Positions 1 through 11,333 of a DNA stretch of 37,468 bases are shown here, piece after piece (the first letter of the stretch is position 1; each line of letters opens with the position of its first letter). Source of the DNA: an uncultured Pelagibacteraceae bacterium (GTDB lineage Bacteria > Pseudomonadota > Alphaproteobacteria > Pelagibacterales > Pelagibacteraceae); assembly GCA_902520645.1 (NCBI GenBank), contig CABYOP010000008.1, positions 1-37,468 of the forward strand, written 5' to 3'. The translations under genes were made by a program, and so were the position numbers. Under the pieces are notes generated by a model, which had not been told where the DNA came from, did no database searches, and saw only the letters and a list, made by a program, of their open reading frames with translations.

Positions 1-1
1 A

Positions 2-121
2 ACAAGGGCAATTGAAATCTTTCCTTATTATTCATCTCATCTTTCTAGAAAAAAAGATTCTAATAAGGCAGATGCTATTCTAATTGCTAGTTTTTTCTTT
101 GAAACATACAAAGAAGAGTAA
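2..121 (+). CDS. C-terminal fragment of an unidentified protein (partial at window edge)
   Basis: Frame 2 is open from the window start to TAA at 119-121: ...TRAIEIFPYYSSHLSRKKDSNKADAILIASFFFETYKEE*. The KADAILIA end is faintly resolvase/RNase H-like, but identity is not established. Confidence 0.5.
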   Translation, partial: TRAIEIFPYYSSHLSRKKDSNKADAILIASFFFETYKEE

Positions 122-174
122 TATCAGTATAATTCAAGTCAAATTCATGACACATTTAAGTGTGAATAGTAATT

Positions 175-849
175 ATGGAAGCAGACATAGCAGCAAAAGC
201 TGTAGAATTAGGCACAAACACAGATTTTTCGTTATTTAGCCTATTTTTTAGAGCTGACATAATAGTAAAATCAGTCATGATTATCTTGATACTTTGTTCA
301 GTGTATTCTTGGGCAGTTATAATAGACAAATTTAGGTTATTTAAAAAAATAAATAAATCCTCAGAAGAATTTGAGGAAAAATTTTGGAATTCTAAGTCTG
401 CTGAAAATTTATATAATAGTTTACCTTCTAAACTTGAAGATCCTATGGCTTTAGTTTTTCAAAATGCAATGGAAGGGTTGTTAAAGAAAAAAACAAGAAA
501 TAATTTAAGTGAGAGGATGAATGCACTTTTAGAAAATGGGATTGAGAAACAAATGGCAAAAATTGATAAAGGGTTTACTTTTTTAGCTACAGTTGGTTCC
601 ACTGCACCTTTTATAGGTTTATTCGGAACAGTTTGGGGGATCATGAATTCTTTCCAATCAATAGCAATTTCAAGAAATACTAGTCTTGCTATAGTAGCAC
701 CGGGGATTGCCGAAGCATTATTTGCAACTGCATTAGGTTTATTAGCAGCAATACCTGCAGTTGTTGCTTATAATAAATTTAATAACGACTCTAAAAAATA
801 TTCTGAAAAATTAGAAAATTTTTCAAAAAGGTTTCTAACTATTATTTAA
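175..849 (+). CDS. tolQ: TolQ/ExbB-family proton channel protein
   Basis: ORF of 224 aa with the MotA/TolQ/ExbB pattern (FLATVGSTAPFIGLFGTVWGIMNSF, GIAEALFATALGLLAAIPAVVAYN); followed directly by tolR and tolB. Confidence 0.95.
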   Translation: MEADIAAKAVELGTNTDFSLFSLFFRADIIVKSVMIILILCSVYSWAVIIDKFRLFKKINKSSEEFEEKFWNSKSAENLYNSLPSKLEDPMALVFQNAMEGLLKKKTRNNLSERMNALLENGIEKQMAKIDKGFTFLATVGSTAPFIGLFGTVWGIMNSFQSIAISRNTSLAIVAPGIAEALFATALGLLAAIPAVVAYNKFNNDSKKYSEKLENFSKRFLTII

Positions 850-1266
850 ATGGCGTTTAAATTAAATCGTTCTTCAAAAGAACCCATGAGTGAAATTAAT
901 GTTACTCCATTTGTCGACGTAATGTTAGTTTTGTTGATTATTTTTATGGTAACAGCACCTTTGTTAACCGTTGGTGTTCAAGTAGATTTACCAGAAAGCT
1001 CTGCAGACTCTCTTCCTGAAGAAACAGAACCATTAACATTGTCTATAAATGCAAAAGGGGAGATATTTATTCAAGAGTCAAAAGTTGAGTACAATAATAT
1101 TATTGCAAAAGTCTTGGCAGTTTCAAAAAATAGAACTGATACCAGAATTTATGTTAGAGGTGATAAAACTATAAATTATGGAAGAGTGCTTGAAATAATG
1201 GGACTTCTTTCTGGATCAGGTTTTACAAAGGTAGCGTTAATATCAGAACCTTACAAACAGAGGTAG
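850..1266 (+). CDS. tolR: TolR/ExbD-family protein
   Basis: 138 aa; SEINVTPFVDVMLVLLIIFMVTAPLL motif; starts immediately after the tolQ stop. Confidence 0.95.
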   Translation: MAFKLNRSSKEPMSEINVTPFVDVMLVLLIIFMVTAPLLTVGVQVDLPESSADSLPEETEPLTLSINAKGEIFIQESKVEYNNIIAKVLAVSKNRTDTRIYVRGDKTINYGRVLEIMGLLSGSGFTKVALISEPYKQR

Positions 1267-1271
1267 ATAAA

Positions 1272-2132
1272 TTGAATAGAAGTATAATTATCTCTTCAGT
1301 TTTTCATACGCTATTAATTCTTGTTACAGCAATGAGCCTACCTTTTTTAACAAAAAAACCCTTAGATATCCCTCCTATCGTATCAGTCGAATTAATTCAG
1401 ATTGCTGAAAAAACAAATGTTCCTTTTGCTCCAAAAGCAAAGAAAATTTTAGAGAAAGTTAAAGAAAAAGAAAAACTTGTTTCTGAACAAGCTCCACCAA
1501 AAAAAGTAAAAAAAACAAAAACTAAAACTGTAGTTTCTCTAGACCAAAATAATAAAAAAATTGAAGATCAAACTCCAGAGGCAATTCCTCTTCCAGATAA
1601 AACTGTAAAAAAAATTAAAACTAAAGAAGAAAATAAGCAAAATCCAGAAAAAGTTGACAAAGAAGTGAAACAGGTTTCAGAGTTTGAAAAAAAAGATTTA
1701 TTTGATCCGAATAATATTGCGGCTTTAATTGACAAATCTAAAGAAGAAACTGCTGAAGTAATAAAGAAAAATAATGATATAACTCAAGATCAAGAGAGAA
1801 ATATTGAGAATACAGGACTTACATTAAGTGAAGAGGATGCACTTAAAGCTCAAATTTTTGGATGTTGGAGTATTCCATTGGGCCTACCTTATAACGAGAA
1901 CTTGCTTGTAAGAATTAAATTAAAATTAAAACCAGATGGATCAGTAACAAAAACTGAGATATTAGATCATGCAAGAATGAATAAACCAGGACAAGGTTTT
2001 TATAAAGTCTTAGCAGAAAGTGCTTTAAGAGCTGTAAAGTTATGTCAACCTTTAAGAGTTCCAACAACAGGTTATGAAAGGTGGAAGGAATTACAGTTAA
2101 ATTTTGATGCAAGAGAGATGCTAGAAGGCTAA
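1272..2132 (+). CDS. tolA: TolA-like energy transduction protein
   Basis: N-terminal TM segment, Lys/Glu-rich middle, C-terminal domain ([29 protein letters not shown]); located between tolR and tolB. Confidence 0.8.
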   Translation: MNRSIIISSVFHTLLILVTAMSLPFLTKKPLDIPPIVSVELIQIAEKTNVPFAPKAKKILEKVKEKEKLVSEQAPPKKVKKTKTKTVVSLDQNNKKIEDQTPEAIPLPDKTVKKIKTKEENKQNPEKVDKEVKQVSEFEKKDLFDPNNIAALIDKSKEETAEVIKKNNDITQDQERNIENTGLTLSEEDALKAQIFGCWSIPLGLPYNENLLVRIKLKLKPDGSVTKTEILDHARMNKPGQGFYKVLAESALRAVKLCQPLRVPTTGYERWKELQLNFDAREMLEG

Positions 2133-2145
2133 TATAAATATTAAT

Positions 2146-3486
2146 ATGATAAAAAAAATTATTACTTTATTTTTAATTTTAATCCCAATCAACTCACATG
2201 CATTAATTGAGGTTGATATTACCCGAGGTAATCTTGATCCTCTTCCAGTAGCAGTATCACCTTTATCTATTGATGAAAAATCAAGAAAAAGTTTTGAAAA
2301 AGTTTTAAAAAAAGAAAATATTGGAGAAGAAATCTCAAGTATTGTAGAAAATAATTTAAGTACATCAGGATTATTTAATCCTTTAAGTAAAGATGCATTT
2401 TTACAAGCTCCTGATATTGCCAATCTTAAACCAAGATTTGAAGATTGGAATTTAATTAAAGCACAAGCACTTATAACAGGAAAAGTAAATTTTGTGGATG
2501 ACAAATTAAGAGTTGAGTTTAGATTATGGGATGTGCTTGCGGCTAAAGAGATGATGGCTTTAGCATTTACTACAGTTCCAACTAATTGGAGAAGAGTAGG
2601 TCATATCATTTCTGATAAAGTTTATGAGAGATTGACTGGAGAAAAAGGGTACTTCGATACCAGAATTATTTATGTTGCTGAAGAAGGTCCAAAGACACTA
2701 AGAGTAAAAAAATTAGCAATTATGGACCAAGACGGATTCAATAATAAATTTTTAACTCTAGGAAATGAATTAGTGCTCACTCCAAGATTTAATCCAACTA
2801 GCCAAATGGTTACATATTTGTCTTATTTTAAAAATCTCCCAAGAGTTTATTTATTAGATATTGAGACAGGGATACAGGAGGTCGTAGGAGATTTTCCTGG
2901 CATGACATTTGCACCAAGATTTTCTCCAGACGGAAAGAAAATTATCATGAGTTTTGCAAAAGATGGTAAATCCGATATTTACACAATGGATTTGGAAAAC
3001 AGAATTGTAGAAAGGATTACAAATCACCCATCTATCGATACCTCACCGTCTTACTCACCTGATGGAAAATATATAACATTTAATTCTGACAGAAGTGGCT
3101 ATCAGCAGATTTATATAATGAAAAGTGACGGCAGTGATGTAAAAAGAATTTCATTTGGAAATGGGCTATATGGAACTCCAGTTTGGTCTCCAAGGGGAGA
3201 TTTAATTGCATTTACCAAATTGCATAAAGGTAAATTTTATATTGGTGTCATGAGAACAGATGGAAAAGGTGAGAGACTCTTAACTGAAAATTACTATCAA
3301 GAGGCTCCTTCATGGTCACCAAATGGAAGAGTGTTAATTTTTTATAGAGAAACAAAAACCAACGACAAAGGTGAAGGATTTACCGCAAAGTTGTGGTCTA
3401 TTGATTTGACTGGTTATAATGAGCGTAAAATAGAGACTCCCACCGATGCGTCTGACCCATCATGGTCATCTTTATTAAGCAATTAA
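2146..3486 (+). CDS. tolB: Tol-Pal system beta-propeller protein TolB
   Basis: 446 aa with signal peptide and repeated SPDGK / IYxMxxDGS / PSWSPNG propeller motifs. Confidence 0.95.
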   Translation: MIKKIITLFLILIPINSHALIEVDITRGNLDPLPVAVSPLSIDEKSRKSFEKVLKKENIGEEISSIVENNLSTSGLFNPLSKDAFLQAPDIANLKPRFEDWNLIKAQALITGKVNFVDDKLRVEFRLWDVLAAKEMMALAFTTVPTNWRRVGHIISDKVYERLTGEKGYFDTRIIYVAEEGPKTLRVKKLAIMDQDGFNNKFLTLGNELVLTPRFNPTSQMVTYLSYFKNLPRVYLLDIETGIQEVVGDFPGMTFAPRFSPDGKKIIMSFAKDGKSDIYTMDLENRIVERITNHPSIDTSPSYSPDGKYITFNSDRSGYQQIYIMKSDGSDVKRISFGNGLYGTPVWSPRGDLIAFTKLHKGKFYIGVMRTDGKGERLLTENYYQEAPSWSPNGRVLIFYRETKTNDKGEGFTAKLWSIDLTGYNERKIETPTDASDPSWSSLLSN

Positions 3487-3593
3487 TATAAATTTAACCT
3501 TATAATTATCTAAATTTCTTGATTTTTAGACTTGAAACCTCTAATTAGTTGTGAAAAAGTAACACTTTGAAATTAGCAGCAAGGAGCAATTTA

Positions 3594-4085
3594 ATGATAT
3601 TAAGCAAAATTTTAAAAAACACACTTTTAGTATTAACAGCATGCCTAGTTTTATCAGCTTGCGCAACCAAAAAAGAAATTGCAACTGATATAGAGGGATC
3701 AATGCAAGGTGATGTTTATACTGGAACAGAAACAGTAAAATATTTAGCTGAAGGAGTTCCTGACCGAGTATTCTTTGCAACAAATGAGTCAATTTTAACT
3801 ACAGCTTCTAGAGAGACTTTAAGAGCACAAGCCGCGTGGTTGAGAAAAAATTCAGGTATAAACGTAGTACTTGAAGGTCATGCAGATGAAAGAGGAACTA
3901 GAGAATATAATTTAGCTCTTGGAGAAAGAAGAGCTAATGCAGCTAAAGATTATTTAATGACTTACGGAATATCTTCTGACAGAATTTCAGTATTAAGTTA
4001 TGGAAAAGAAAGACCAGTCGACTCTGGTTCTAATCCGTTATCTTGGTCAAAAAACAGAAGATCAGTTACTGTTAAAGCAAATTAA
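3594..4085 (+). CDS. pal: Peptidoglycan-associated lipoprotein Pal (OmpA-like domain)
   Basis: Internal Met (MILSKILKNTLLVLTACLVLSACATKK) gives a canonical lipobox LSAC; OmpA-like core NVVLEGHADERGTREYNLALGERRA. The ORF track starts 27 nt upstream (3567). Confidence 0.95.
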   Translation: MILSKILKNTLLVLTACLVLSACATKKEIATDIEGSMQGDVYTGTETVKYLAEGVPDRVFFATNESILTTASRETLRAQAAWLRKNSGINVVLEGHADERGTREYNLALGERRANAAKDYLMTYGISSDRISVLSYGKERPVDSGSNPLSWSKNRRSVTVKAN

Positions 4086-4097
4086 AAATTTCAATTT

Positions 4098-4138
4098 AAA
4101 GACCCCAACTGCATTAGTATTTTTGGGGTCTTTTTTTT
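4098..4138 (+). terminator. Rho-independent terminator downstream of pal
   Basis: AAGACCCC ... GGGGTCTT inverted repeat followed by a T-run (ggggtctttttttt), 12 nt after the pal stop. Confidence 0.85.
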
Positions 4139-4169
4139 GCCATTTTTATAATCATAAGTTAAATATCTA

Positions 4170-5177
4170 ATGAGACTGTTATTAAAATTAATCCTATTAA
4201 ACATTATTTTTGTTTTTAATCTTGTCACAATCAGTAACTCCATTGCTGATAACCATAATATCTATGAAACTTTAGAAATTATTAAAAATGATCTTAAAAC
4301 TCTTGAAAGAGCAGTTTACTCTGGATCAATTGAAATGAAAAATACAGAAGTTAGTAGCACAGATTTAGAAATGGATACAAATTCAGAAGATGTTCTAACA
4401 AAACATTTACTCAAACTATCTGAAGTAGAGGGTCAGTTTAGGGAATTAACTAACAAATTTGAAGAAATAAATTTTAAATTAGATAAACTTTCCAATCGAC
4501 TATCAAAAATTCAAGCAGATAATCAAGTAAGATTTCAAGATATAGAGACAACTCTTGGCTCAGCAATAGTAAGCGAAAGCTCATCTAAATTAAGTTCAAA
4601 GCCTAAAATAGATGAAAATAAAATTCTTCCAGGAAGTTCTCAGCCTCAAGATCTTGGTTCTATTTCTTATAAAGACACAGAAACTAAAGATACATCTCAG
4701 CAAATTCAGTCCGTAGAAACTACCGCGTCAATTGTAACTGAAAATTTTCAATCAGAGGACAAAATATTACCTCAAGATGTCTCGCCAGAAAAACAATATG
4801 AATTTGCAACTAGTTTTTTAAAGGTTGGTGATTATACCACTGCAGAAAGAGCATTTAGGGAATTTGTTCTATCTAATACTGATCATGAACTAGCAGGAAG
4901 TGCACAGTATTGGTATGCGGAAACATTTAGAATAAGACAATTATATACCGATGCTGCATCTGCTTATTTAGAGGGATATCAAAAATATCCAAAAGGGAAA
5001 AAGGCACCTATAAATTTATTAAAATTAGGTGTATCAATGGTTCAAATCGGTGAAAAGGATCAAGGCTGTAAGATGATTAACGGTGTTGAACTTCAATATC
5101 CTAAGGCAAATCAATCAGTAATACAAAAAGCAAAATATGAGTCAAAAAAATTTGAATGCATCAAACAAGACTCATAA
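4170..5177 (+). CDS. cpoB: CpoB/YbgF-like cell division coordinator with coiled coil and tetratricopeptide C-terminus
   Basis: Signal-like N-terminus, coiled-coil region, C-terminal YEFATSFLKVGDYTTAERAFREFV...AQYWYAETFRIRQLYTDAASAYLEGYQKYPKGKKAP typical of YbgF; follows pal. Confidence 0.85.
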   Translation: MRLLLKLILLNIIFVFNLVTISNSIADNHNIYETLEIIKNDLKTLERAVYSGSIEMKNTEVSSTDLEMDTNSEDVLTKHLLKLSEVEGQFRELTNKFEEINFKLDKLSNRLSKIQADNQVRFQDIETTLGSAIVSESSSKLSSKPKIDENKILPGSSQPQDLGSISYKDTETKDTSQQIQSVETTASIVTENFQSEDKILPQDVSPEKQYEFATSFLKVGDYTTAERAFREFVLSNTDHELAGSAQYWYAETFRIRQLYTDAASAYLEGYQKYPKGKKAPINLLKLGVSMVQIGEKDQGCKMINGVELQYPKANQSVIQKAKYESKKFECIKQDS

Positions 5178-6171
5178 AAATTTACTTAATAATTTAAAAG
5201 ATAAAAGAATATTTAAATTTTATAGAAAATTTGAAAAAAATTTTAGCCTAAATGAAGATTTTATCGTTGGGGTTTCTGGTGGTCCTGATAGCTTGGCTTT
5301 ATGTTTCTTGACTAAAATTTATTCAATTAAAAAATCATTAAATGCGTATTATTATATCGTAGATCATAGACTAAGAAAAAATTCATCCATTGAAGCTCAA
5401 TCAGTAAAAAATTTATTAAAAAAAAATAATATCAAATTAGATATTTTAAATTGGTATGGCAAAAAACCAAAGACTAATATTCAGTCCTTAGCTAGAAATA
5501 AAAGATATATTCTTTTAATCAATCAAGCTAAAATATCAAATATCAAAATTATCTTAACAGCTCATCACATAGATGATTTGTATGAAAATTTTTTTATAAG
5601 AATTTCTAGAGGCAGTGGCCTTAACGGCTTAGTGTCTTTCAGTAAAAAAACTCAGAAAGATAAGATTACCATACTTAGGCCACTTATAAGTTTTGAAAAA
5701 AAACATTTAAATTATATCACTACAAAAGTTTTTAAGTCATATATTGAAGATCCTTCTAATGAAGACAATAAATTTAAAAGAGTTAGAATAAGAAAGTTAA
5801 TAAAAAACCTTCAGAACGATGGGTTAGATAAGAATAAATTTTTATTAACAATTAAAAATTTAACAGACTCTAATGAAACAATAAAGTTTTATGTTGCAAA
5901 AAATTTAAAAGAAAATTCATATATTTATAAAGATAAAAAAAAAATTATTTTAAATAAGCAATTTTTTAATCAACCTCATGAAGTAACTTTTAGATCTTTA
6001 TCCGAAATAATTAAATTTGTTGGTAACAAATATTACCCTGTAAGAGGAAAGAAAGTTGATAACATAATTGATAAATTGAAAGGTGAGCCTAGATCCAATT
6101 TTAAACTTACACTTGGTAATTGTATCATCCATAAAGTGAATCAATCAATCATTGTTGTAAAAGAGCATTAA
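5137..6171 (+). CDS. tilS: tRNA(Ile)-lysidine synthase
   Basis: PP-loop motif VGVSGGPDSLALC; RISRGSGLNGL; overlaps the cpoB end by 41 nt. Confidence 0.92.
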   Translation: MSQKNLNASNKTHKNLLNNLKDKRIFKFYRKFEKNFSLNEDFIVGVSGGPDSLALCFLTKIYSIKKSLNAYYYIVDHRLRKNSSIEAQSVKNLLKKNNIKLDILNWYGKKPKTNIQSLARNKRYILLINQAKISNIKIILTAHHIDDLYENFFIRISRGSGLNGLVSFSKKTQKDKITILRPLISFEKKHLNYITTKVFKSYIEDPSNEDNKFKRVRIRKLIKNLQNDGLDKNKFLLTIKNLTDSNETIKFYVAKNLKENSYIYKDKKKIILNKQFFNQPHEVTFRSLSEIIKFVGNKYYPVRGKKVDNIIDKLKGEPRSNFKLTLGNCIIHKVNQSIIVVKEH

Positions 6172-6185
6172 ATGTAATATTTTGG

Positions 6186-6216
6186 TTGATATTTTGTCAC
6201 TTGTTTAATTTATAAT
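6186..6216 (+). promoter_or_regulatory. Possible sigma70-type promoter upstream of ftsH
   Basis: TTGATA (6186-6191) and TATAAT (6211-6216) with a suboptimal 19-nt spacer in the tilS-ftsH gap; chance occurrence is likely in such AT-rich DNA. Confidence 0.3.
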
Positions 6217-6234
6217 AATTCTTATTTTAGATCT

Positions 6235-8127
6235 ATGAATTTAAAAAATCTTGCGATGTGGGGGATAATAGTTTTCCTGACTATCGGTCTCTACAATATG
6301 TTTAAAAGCCCTCAATCAAATCCTAGAGGAGGGAATCAAATAATTTTTTCAGATTTTTTAACTTCAGTTGATAATGGAGAAGTTTTAAAGGTTGAAATAC
6401 AAGGTAACAATATTAAAGGTGTTTACTCTAACGGTAATTCATTCTCTACTTATTCTCCTAGCGATCCTAATTTGATTGAAAAACTTTCTGAAAAAGGAGT
6501 GAGTATTTCAGCGGCTCCATTGGAGGAAAAAATGCCATCTTTATTTGGGGTGTTACTTTCTTGGTTCCCAATGCTGCTGTTAATTGCTGTTTGGATTTTC
6601 TTTATGAGACAAATGCAAGGTGGAAGAGGTGGTGCAATGGGCTTTGGAAAATCAAAGGCAAAAATGATGAATGAGCTGAAAGGGAAAGTTACATTTAATG
6701 ATGTTGCCGGGGTAGAAGAAGCTAAAGAAGAAGTTGAAGAGATTGTAGAATTTTTAAAAGACCCAAAAAAATTTAGTAGACTTGGAGGCAAGATACCAAG
6801 AGGTGCGTTGTTAGTTGGACCCCCTGGTACAGGAAAAACTCTTTTAGCTAGAGCAATTGCTGGAGAAGCAGGTGTTCCTTTTTTTACCATTTCAGGCTCA
6901 GATTTTGTTGAGATGTTTGTTGGCGTTGGCGCGTCAAGAGTAAGAGATATGTTTGAACAAGGAAAGAAAAATTCTCCATGTATTATATTTATCGATGAGA
7001 TTGATGCTGTTGGAAGAAGTCGTGGTGCAGGCTTAGGAGGAGGCAATGATGAAAGAGAACAAACACTAAACCAATTATTAGTTGAAATGGATGGTTTCGA
7101 TACTAATGAGGGAGTTATTATAATCGCTGCAACTAACAGACCAGATGTTTTAGATCCTGCATTATTAAGACCTGGCAGGTTTGATAGACAAGTAGTTGTC
7201 TCTAATCCAGATATTCTTGGAAGAGAAAAAATTCTCAAAGTTCATGTAAAGAAAATTAAGATGGCACCAGATGTTAACTTAAGAACAGTTGCAAGAGGTA
7301 CACCTGGTTTTTCAGGTGCAGATTTAGCAAATCTTGTTAATGAAGCAGCTTTATTAGCTGCTAGAAAAAATAAACGAATTGTTACTTTAGTAGAATTTGA
7401 AGACGCAAAAGATAAAGTAATGATGGGATCCGAAAGAAGATCGATGGTAATGACTGAAGAGGAAAAAACTTTAACAGCTTATCATGAGGCTGGACATGCA
7501 ATTGTAACTATTAATGAAAGTGCTGCTTACCCTATTCATAAAGCTACCATAATTCCACGAGGAAGAGCACTTGGTATGGTTATGCAATTACCTGAAAGAG
7601 ACGAATTATCGCAAACACGTGAACAGTTACATGCCCAACTAGCCATTGCAATGGGTGGAAGAGTTGCTGAGGAAATAATATTTGGTGAAGATAAGGTTAC
7701 TACTGGAGCATCTAGCGATATTGAACAAGCAACTAAACGAGCTAGAGCAATGGTTATGCGAGCAGGATTGAGCAAAGAGCTTGGTCCAGTTGCATATGGA
7801 GAAAACGAGGAAGAAGTTTTCTTAGGTAGATCAGTTGCAAGACAACAAAATATGTCAGAGGAAACGGCACAAAAAGTTGATTCTGAGATTAGAAAAATAG
7901 TCGACAAAGGTTATGAGAGAGCAAGAAAAGTACTAACAGAAAAAATTGATGATTTACATAAGTTGGCTAAAGCACTTTTAACTTATGAAACTTTATCAGG
8001 TGAAGAAATAGAAAATTTGATCAATAAAAATGTTTATCCAAAAGACAAAGAAGATATTAAAGTTGAGGATGATGATAAGGGTTCTGCATTAAGTTCATTG
8101 GGACTTAAACCAAAGATAGTTCACTAA
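6235..8127 (+). CDS. ftsH: ATP-dependent zinc metalloprotease FtsH
   Basis: 630 aa; Walker [12 protein letters not shown] region, zinc motif HEAGHA, two N-terminal TM segments. Confidence 0.98.
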   Translation: MNLKNLAMWGIIVFLTIGLYNMFKSPQSNPRGGNQIIFSDFLTSVDNGEVLKVEIQGNNIKGVYSNGNSFSTYSPSDPNLIEKLSEKGVSISAAPLEEKMPSLFGVLLSWFPMLLLIAVWIFFMRQMQGGRGGAMGFGKSKAKMMNELKGKVTFNDVAGVEEAKEEVEEIVEFLKDPKKFSRLGGKIPRGALLVGPPGTGKTLLARAIAGEAGVPFFTISGSDFVEMFVGVGASRVRDMFEQGKKNSPCIIFIDEIDAVGRSRGAGLGGGNDEREQTLNQLLVEMDGFDTNEGVIIIAATNRPDVLDPALLRPGRFDRQVVVSNPDILGREKILKVHVKKIKMAPDVNLRTVARGTPGFSGADLANLVNEAALLAARKNKRIVTLVEFEDAKDKVMMGSERRSMVMTEEEKTLTAYHEAGHAIVTINESAAYPIHKATIIPRGRALGMVMQLPERDELSQTREQLHAQLAIAMGGRVAEEIIFGEDKVTTGASSDIEQATKRARAMVMRAGLSKELGPVAYGENEEEVFLGRSVARQQNMSEETAQKVDSEIRKIVDKGYERARKVLTEKIDDLHKLAKALLTYETLSGEEIENLINKNVYPKDKEDIKVEDDDKGSALSSLGLKPKIVH

Positions 8128-8135
8128 GTTTGTAG

Positions 8136-9188
8136 ATGCAAAGATATTACACTAGGGCGTGTAATTTCTATTATGGTGCACAATCTAAAATTTTTGTAAA
8201 AAAAAAAAAATCACTGCCACTTAATGGTAATAAAGAAATCTCTTTTAATCAAATTGAAATAATTACAAGACAATCTAAAAAAATAATATTTATTGATCAA
8301 ATAAATAAATTACCAAAGATATTAAAAAAAAAAATTAATTCTGATTTAAAGAAAATTATTTCAAAAAAAAAAAGTTTTTGTAATTTGAAATTTAATGTAA
8401 TCCCTAACTTGATGGGTATATTGAATTTGACACCTGATAGCTTTTCAGATGGAGGAAAATTTAATAAAAAAGATCAAGCCATTCAGCAGGCTATAAAATT
8501 ATTTAACTCAGGTGCAAAACTAATTGATATTGGGGGAGAGTCTACTAGACCAGGATCTAAGTCTATAAATGAAAACTTAGAATGGAGAAGAATTAATAAA
8601 ATATTAAAAATATTAACTAAAAAAATGCCAATTTCTCTAGATACTAGAAAATCAAATATAATGAAAAAAGGAATTAAAACCGGAGTAAAGTTAATTAATG
8701 ATGTTTCGGGTTTGGAATATGATCCTGAAACTGCAAATGTATTAAAACAATACAATACTCCATTTGTATTACAGCATTCAAAAGGTCTCCCTGAGAATAT
8801 GCAAAATAATCCAACTTATAAAAATGAATTATTAGATATTTATGATTTTTTTGACAATAAATTAAAATTTTTAAGATTGATTGGAATAAATCATAATAAA
8901 ATAATCATTGATCCTGGAATAGGTTTTGGAAAAAATTTGAAACATAATATGAATTTAATGAAGAACATTTCTATTTTCCATTCACTAGGTTTTCCTGTAC
9001 TTGTGGGAAATTCAAGAAAAAGGTTTATTAAAGATATATCTAAAAATAATGATAGTAGGTTAAGGATTGGAGGCACGTTAGCTTCCACAATTTATTTGAT
9101 GACCCAAGGAGTTCAAATTCTAAGAGTTCACGATATTAATGAAATTATGCAGGGAATAAAAGTTTATAAGGAGATAATTAAAAATTAA
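8136..9188 (+). CDS. folP: Dihydropteroate synthase with about 80-aa N-terminal extension
   Basis: PNLMGILNLTPDSFSDGGKF, DIGGESTRPGS, VGNSRKRFI motifs; downstream glmM gives a folP-glmM pair. Confidence 0.93.
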   Translation: MQRYYTRACNFYYGAQSKIFVKKKKSLPLNGNKEISFNQIEIITRQSKKIIFIDQINKLPKILKKKINSDLKKIISKKKSFCNLKFNVIPNLMGILNLTPDSFSDGGKFNKKDQAIQQAIKLFNSGAKLIDIGGESTRPGSKSINENLEWRRINKILKILTKKMPISLDTRKSNIMKKGIKTGVKLINDVSGLEYDPETANVLKQYNTPFVLQHSKGLPENMQNNPTYKNELLDIYDFFDNKLKFLRLIGINHNKIIIDPGIGFGKNLKHNMNLMKNISIFHSLGFPVLVGNSRKRFIKDISKNNDSRLRIGGTLASTIYLMTQGVQILRVHDINEIMQGIKVYKEIIKN

Positions 9189-10519
9189 TGTCAAAAAAAT
9201 ATTTTGGAACTGATGGAATTAGAGGTGCAATAAATAGTAAAAATATTAATGGAGACATGTTTTTTAAATTTGGTCTGGCATCAGGAACTTTTTTTAGAAC
9301 ACAAAAAAAAAATAAACAAATTGCTATAATTGCCAAAGATACAAGATTATCTGGTTATATGCTTGAACCAGCTTTGGTATCAGGATTAACTTCAGCTGGT
9401 ATGCACGTCTACACTTTAGGCCCTCTACCAACAAATGGTTTAGCTATGCTTACTAAAGCCATGAAGGCTAATATGGGTATTATGATAACTGCATCACACA
9501 ATCCACATTATGACAATGGGTTAAAATTATTTGGTCCAGATGGAATGAAATTATCTGATAAAATTGAAAAGAAAATCGAATATCTAATAGATCAAAATAT
9601 TGAAAAAAATTTATCTCAGCCTAAAAAATTAGGAAGAGTAAAAAGATTAGAAACAGGAACAAGTGATTATATTAAAATTTTAAAAAAAAACTTTTCTGAG
9701 GATTTTAATTTAAGAGGCCTTAGGATTGTAATAGATTGTGCAAATGGAGCAGGCTATAAAGCTGGTCCAGAATTATTAAAATCACTTGGAGCGAAAGTAT
9801 TAGCTATTGGTGTGAAACCAAATGGTCTGAATATTAATAAAAATTGTGGTTCAGTGTATCCAAACAACATTAAAGTAGCAGTAAAAAAATATAAAGCTCA
9901 TATTGGTATCTCACTGGATGGTGATGCAGACAGAGTGATAATGTGTGATGAAAAAAGTAATATAATTGATGGTGATCAAATTGTTGCTGCTTTAGCCACA
10001 AGATGGAAAAATAAAAAAATGTTAAAAGGGGGAGTGGTTGGCACCTTAATGTCTAACTATGGTTTAGAGAAATATTTTAAAAATAATAATATTAAATTTA
10101 TCAGGGCTAATGTTGGCGATAGGTATGTGAAAGAAAAAATGCAAAAATATAAATTTAATTTAGGTGGTGAACAATCAGGACATATTATTCTTGGAAAATT
10201 TGCAACCACTGGTGATGGTCTATTAGTTGCTTTGGAAGCTTTATTTGCATTGAGAAAAGGTAAAAAAGCGAGTGTGTTTTTTTCGAAATTTAAAAAAATA
10301 CCTCAAATATTAAAAAATATAGAAATAAAAGATAAAAAAATAATAAGCAAATCAAACATAAAAAAATCTATTAAAATTGCAGAAAAATTAATCAAAGGAC
10401 ATGGGAGAATCCTTGTTAGGAAGTCAGGAACAGAGTCAAAGATTAGAGTGATGGGTGAAAGTGAAAACTTAGATCTTTTAACAAAGTGTATTAATATAAT
10501 TGTAAGAGAAATAAAATAA
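9188..10519 (+). CDS. glmM: Phosphoglucosamine mutase
   Basis: FGTDGIRG, active-site TASHNPHYDNGLK, SLDGDADR, RKSGTESKIRVM motifs. Confidence 0.96.
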   Translation: MSKKYFGTDGIRGAINSKNINGDMFFKFGLASGTFFRTQKKNKQIAIIAKDTRLSGYMLEPALVSGLTSAGMHVYTLGPLPTNGLAMLTKAMKANMGIMITASHNPHYDNGLKLFGPDGMKLSDKIEKKIEYLIDQNIEKNLSQPKKLGRVKRLETGTSDYIKILKKNFSEDFNLRGLRIVIDCANGAGYKAGPELLKSLGAKVLAIGVKPNGLNINKNCGSVYPNNIKVAVKKYKAHIGISLDGDADRVIMCDEKSNIIDGDQIVAALATRWKNKKMLKGGVVGTLMSNYGLEKYFKNNNIKFIRANVGDRYVKEKMQKYKFNLGGEQSGHIILGKFATTGDGLLVALEALFALRKGKKASVFFSKFKKIPQILKNIEIKDKKIISKSNIKKSIKIAEKLIKGHGRILVRKSGTESKIRVMGESENLDLLTKCINIIVREIK

Positions 10520-10520
10520 A

Positions 10521-11333
10521 TTGAAGCCAAAATCAAAAGTATTAATTATTGCAGGATCTGACTCTTCTGGAGGGGCAGGAATACAAGCAGACATAAAAAC
10601 TGTTACTGCATTAGGTTCATATGCAATGACTGCAATTACAGCAGTAACAGTTCAAAATACTACTGGTGTTAAATCAATAGTTCCAATTAATCCAAAGGAA
10701 ATTTCTAATCAAGTTATATTTACATCAAATGATATTAAGCCAGATGCTATAAAAATTGGAATGTTGCATTCAATAAAAGTAATAAGATCAGTTATTAAAT
10801 CATTAAATCAAATTAAAGTTAGAAATATTGTTTTAGATCCAGTTATGATTGCAAAAGGGGGGGCAAAATTAATAGATAATAAGGCAATAAATTTACTTAA
10901 ATCAAAATTGATAAAAAGAGTATTAATAATAACTCCAAATATTCCTGAGGCAGAAATTTTAACAAATAGAAAAATAAAGACAAAAGAGGACATGATTTTT
11001 GCTGCGCAAAAGTTAATTGAATTAGGGGCAAAAAATGTTCTTATTAAAGGTGGTCATTTAAAAGGAAAATTTGTTCATGATATTTATTTAAACAATAAAA
11101 ATATCAAAATTTTTAATAGTAAAAGAGTTAAAACAAAAAATACTCACGGAACTGGTTGTACATTATCCAGTGCTGTTGCAACATTTTTGTCATGTGGAAA
11201 ACCAGTAAAGAAATCTTGTGAGCTTGGAATTAAGTATGTAAGTTTAGCTATTAAATCTAACCCAAATTATGGTAAGGGTCATGGTCCTATAAATCATCTT
11301 AACTCTATGAGCATAAATAAAAAATTTAAATAA
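10521..11333 (+). CDS. thiD: Hydroxymethylpyrimidine/phosphomethylpyrimidine kinase
   Basis: [51 protein letters not shown]. Confidence 0.94.
   Translation: MKPKSKVLIIAGSDSSGGAGIQADIKTVTALGSYAMTAITAVTVQNTTGVKSIVPINPKEISNQVIFTSNDIKPDAIKIGMLHSIKVIRSVIKSLNQIKVRNIVLDPVMIAKGGAKLIDNKAINLLKSKLIKRVLIITPNIPEAEILTNRKIKTKEDMIFAAQKLIELGAKNVLIKGGHLKGKFVHDIYLNNKNIKIFNSKRVKTKNTHGTGCTLSSAVATFLSCGKPVKKSCELGIKYVSLAIKSNPNYGKGHGPINHLNSMSINKKFK

Noticed and set aside
1438-1700. Lys/Glu-rich repetitive stretch considered as a tandem repeat
   Set aside because: Ordinary low-complexity TolA linker; no clear repeat unit at the nucleotide level.
2121-2504. 127-aa minus-strand ORF opposite tolB
   Set aside because: Overlaps the well-supported tolB frame; no protein-family motifs.
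6450-7238. 262-aa minus-strand ORF opposite ftsH
   Set aside because: Antisense shadow of a strongly coding ftsH frame; low-complexity Ser/Pro-rich translation with no recognisable domain.
7536-7907. 123-aa minus-strand ORF opposite ftsH
   Set aside because: Antisense shadow ORF; the sense strand encodes the conserved FtsH protease domain.
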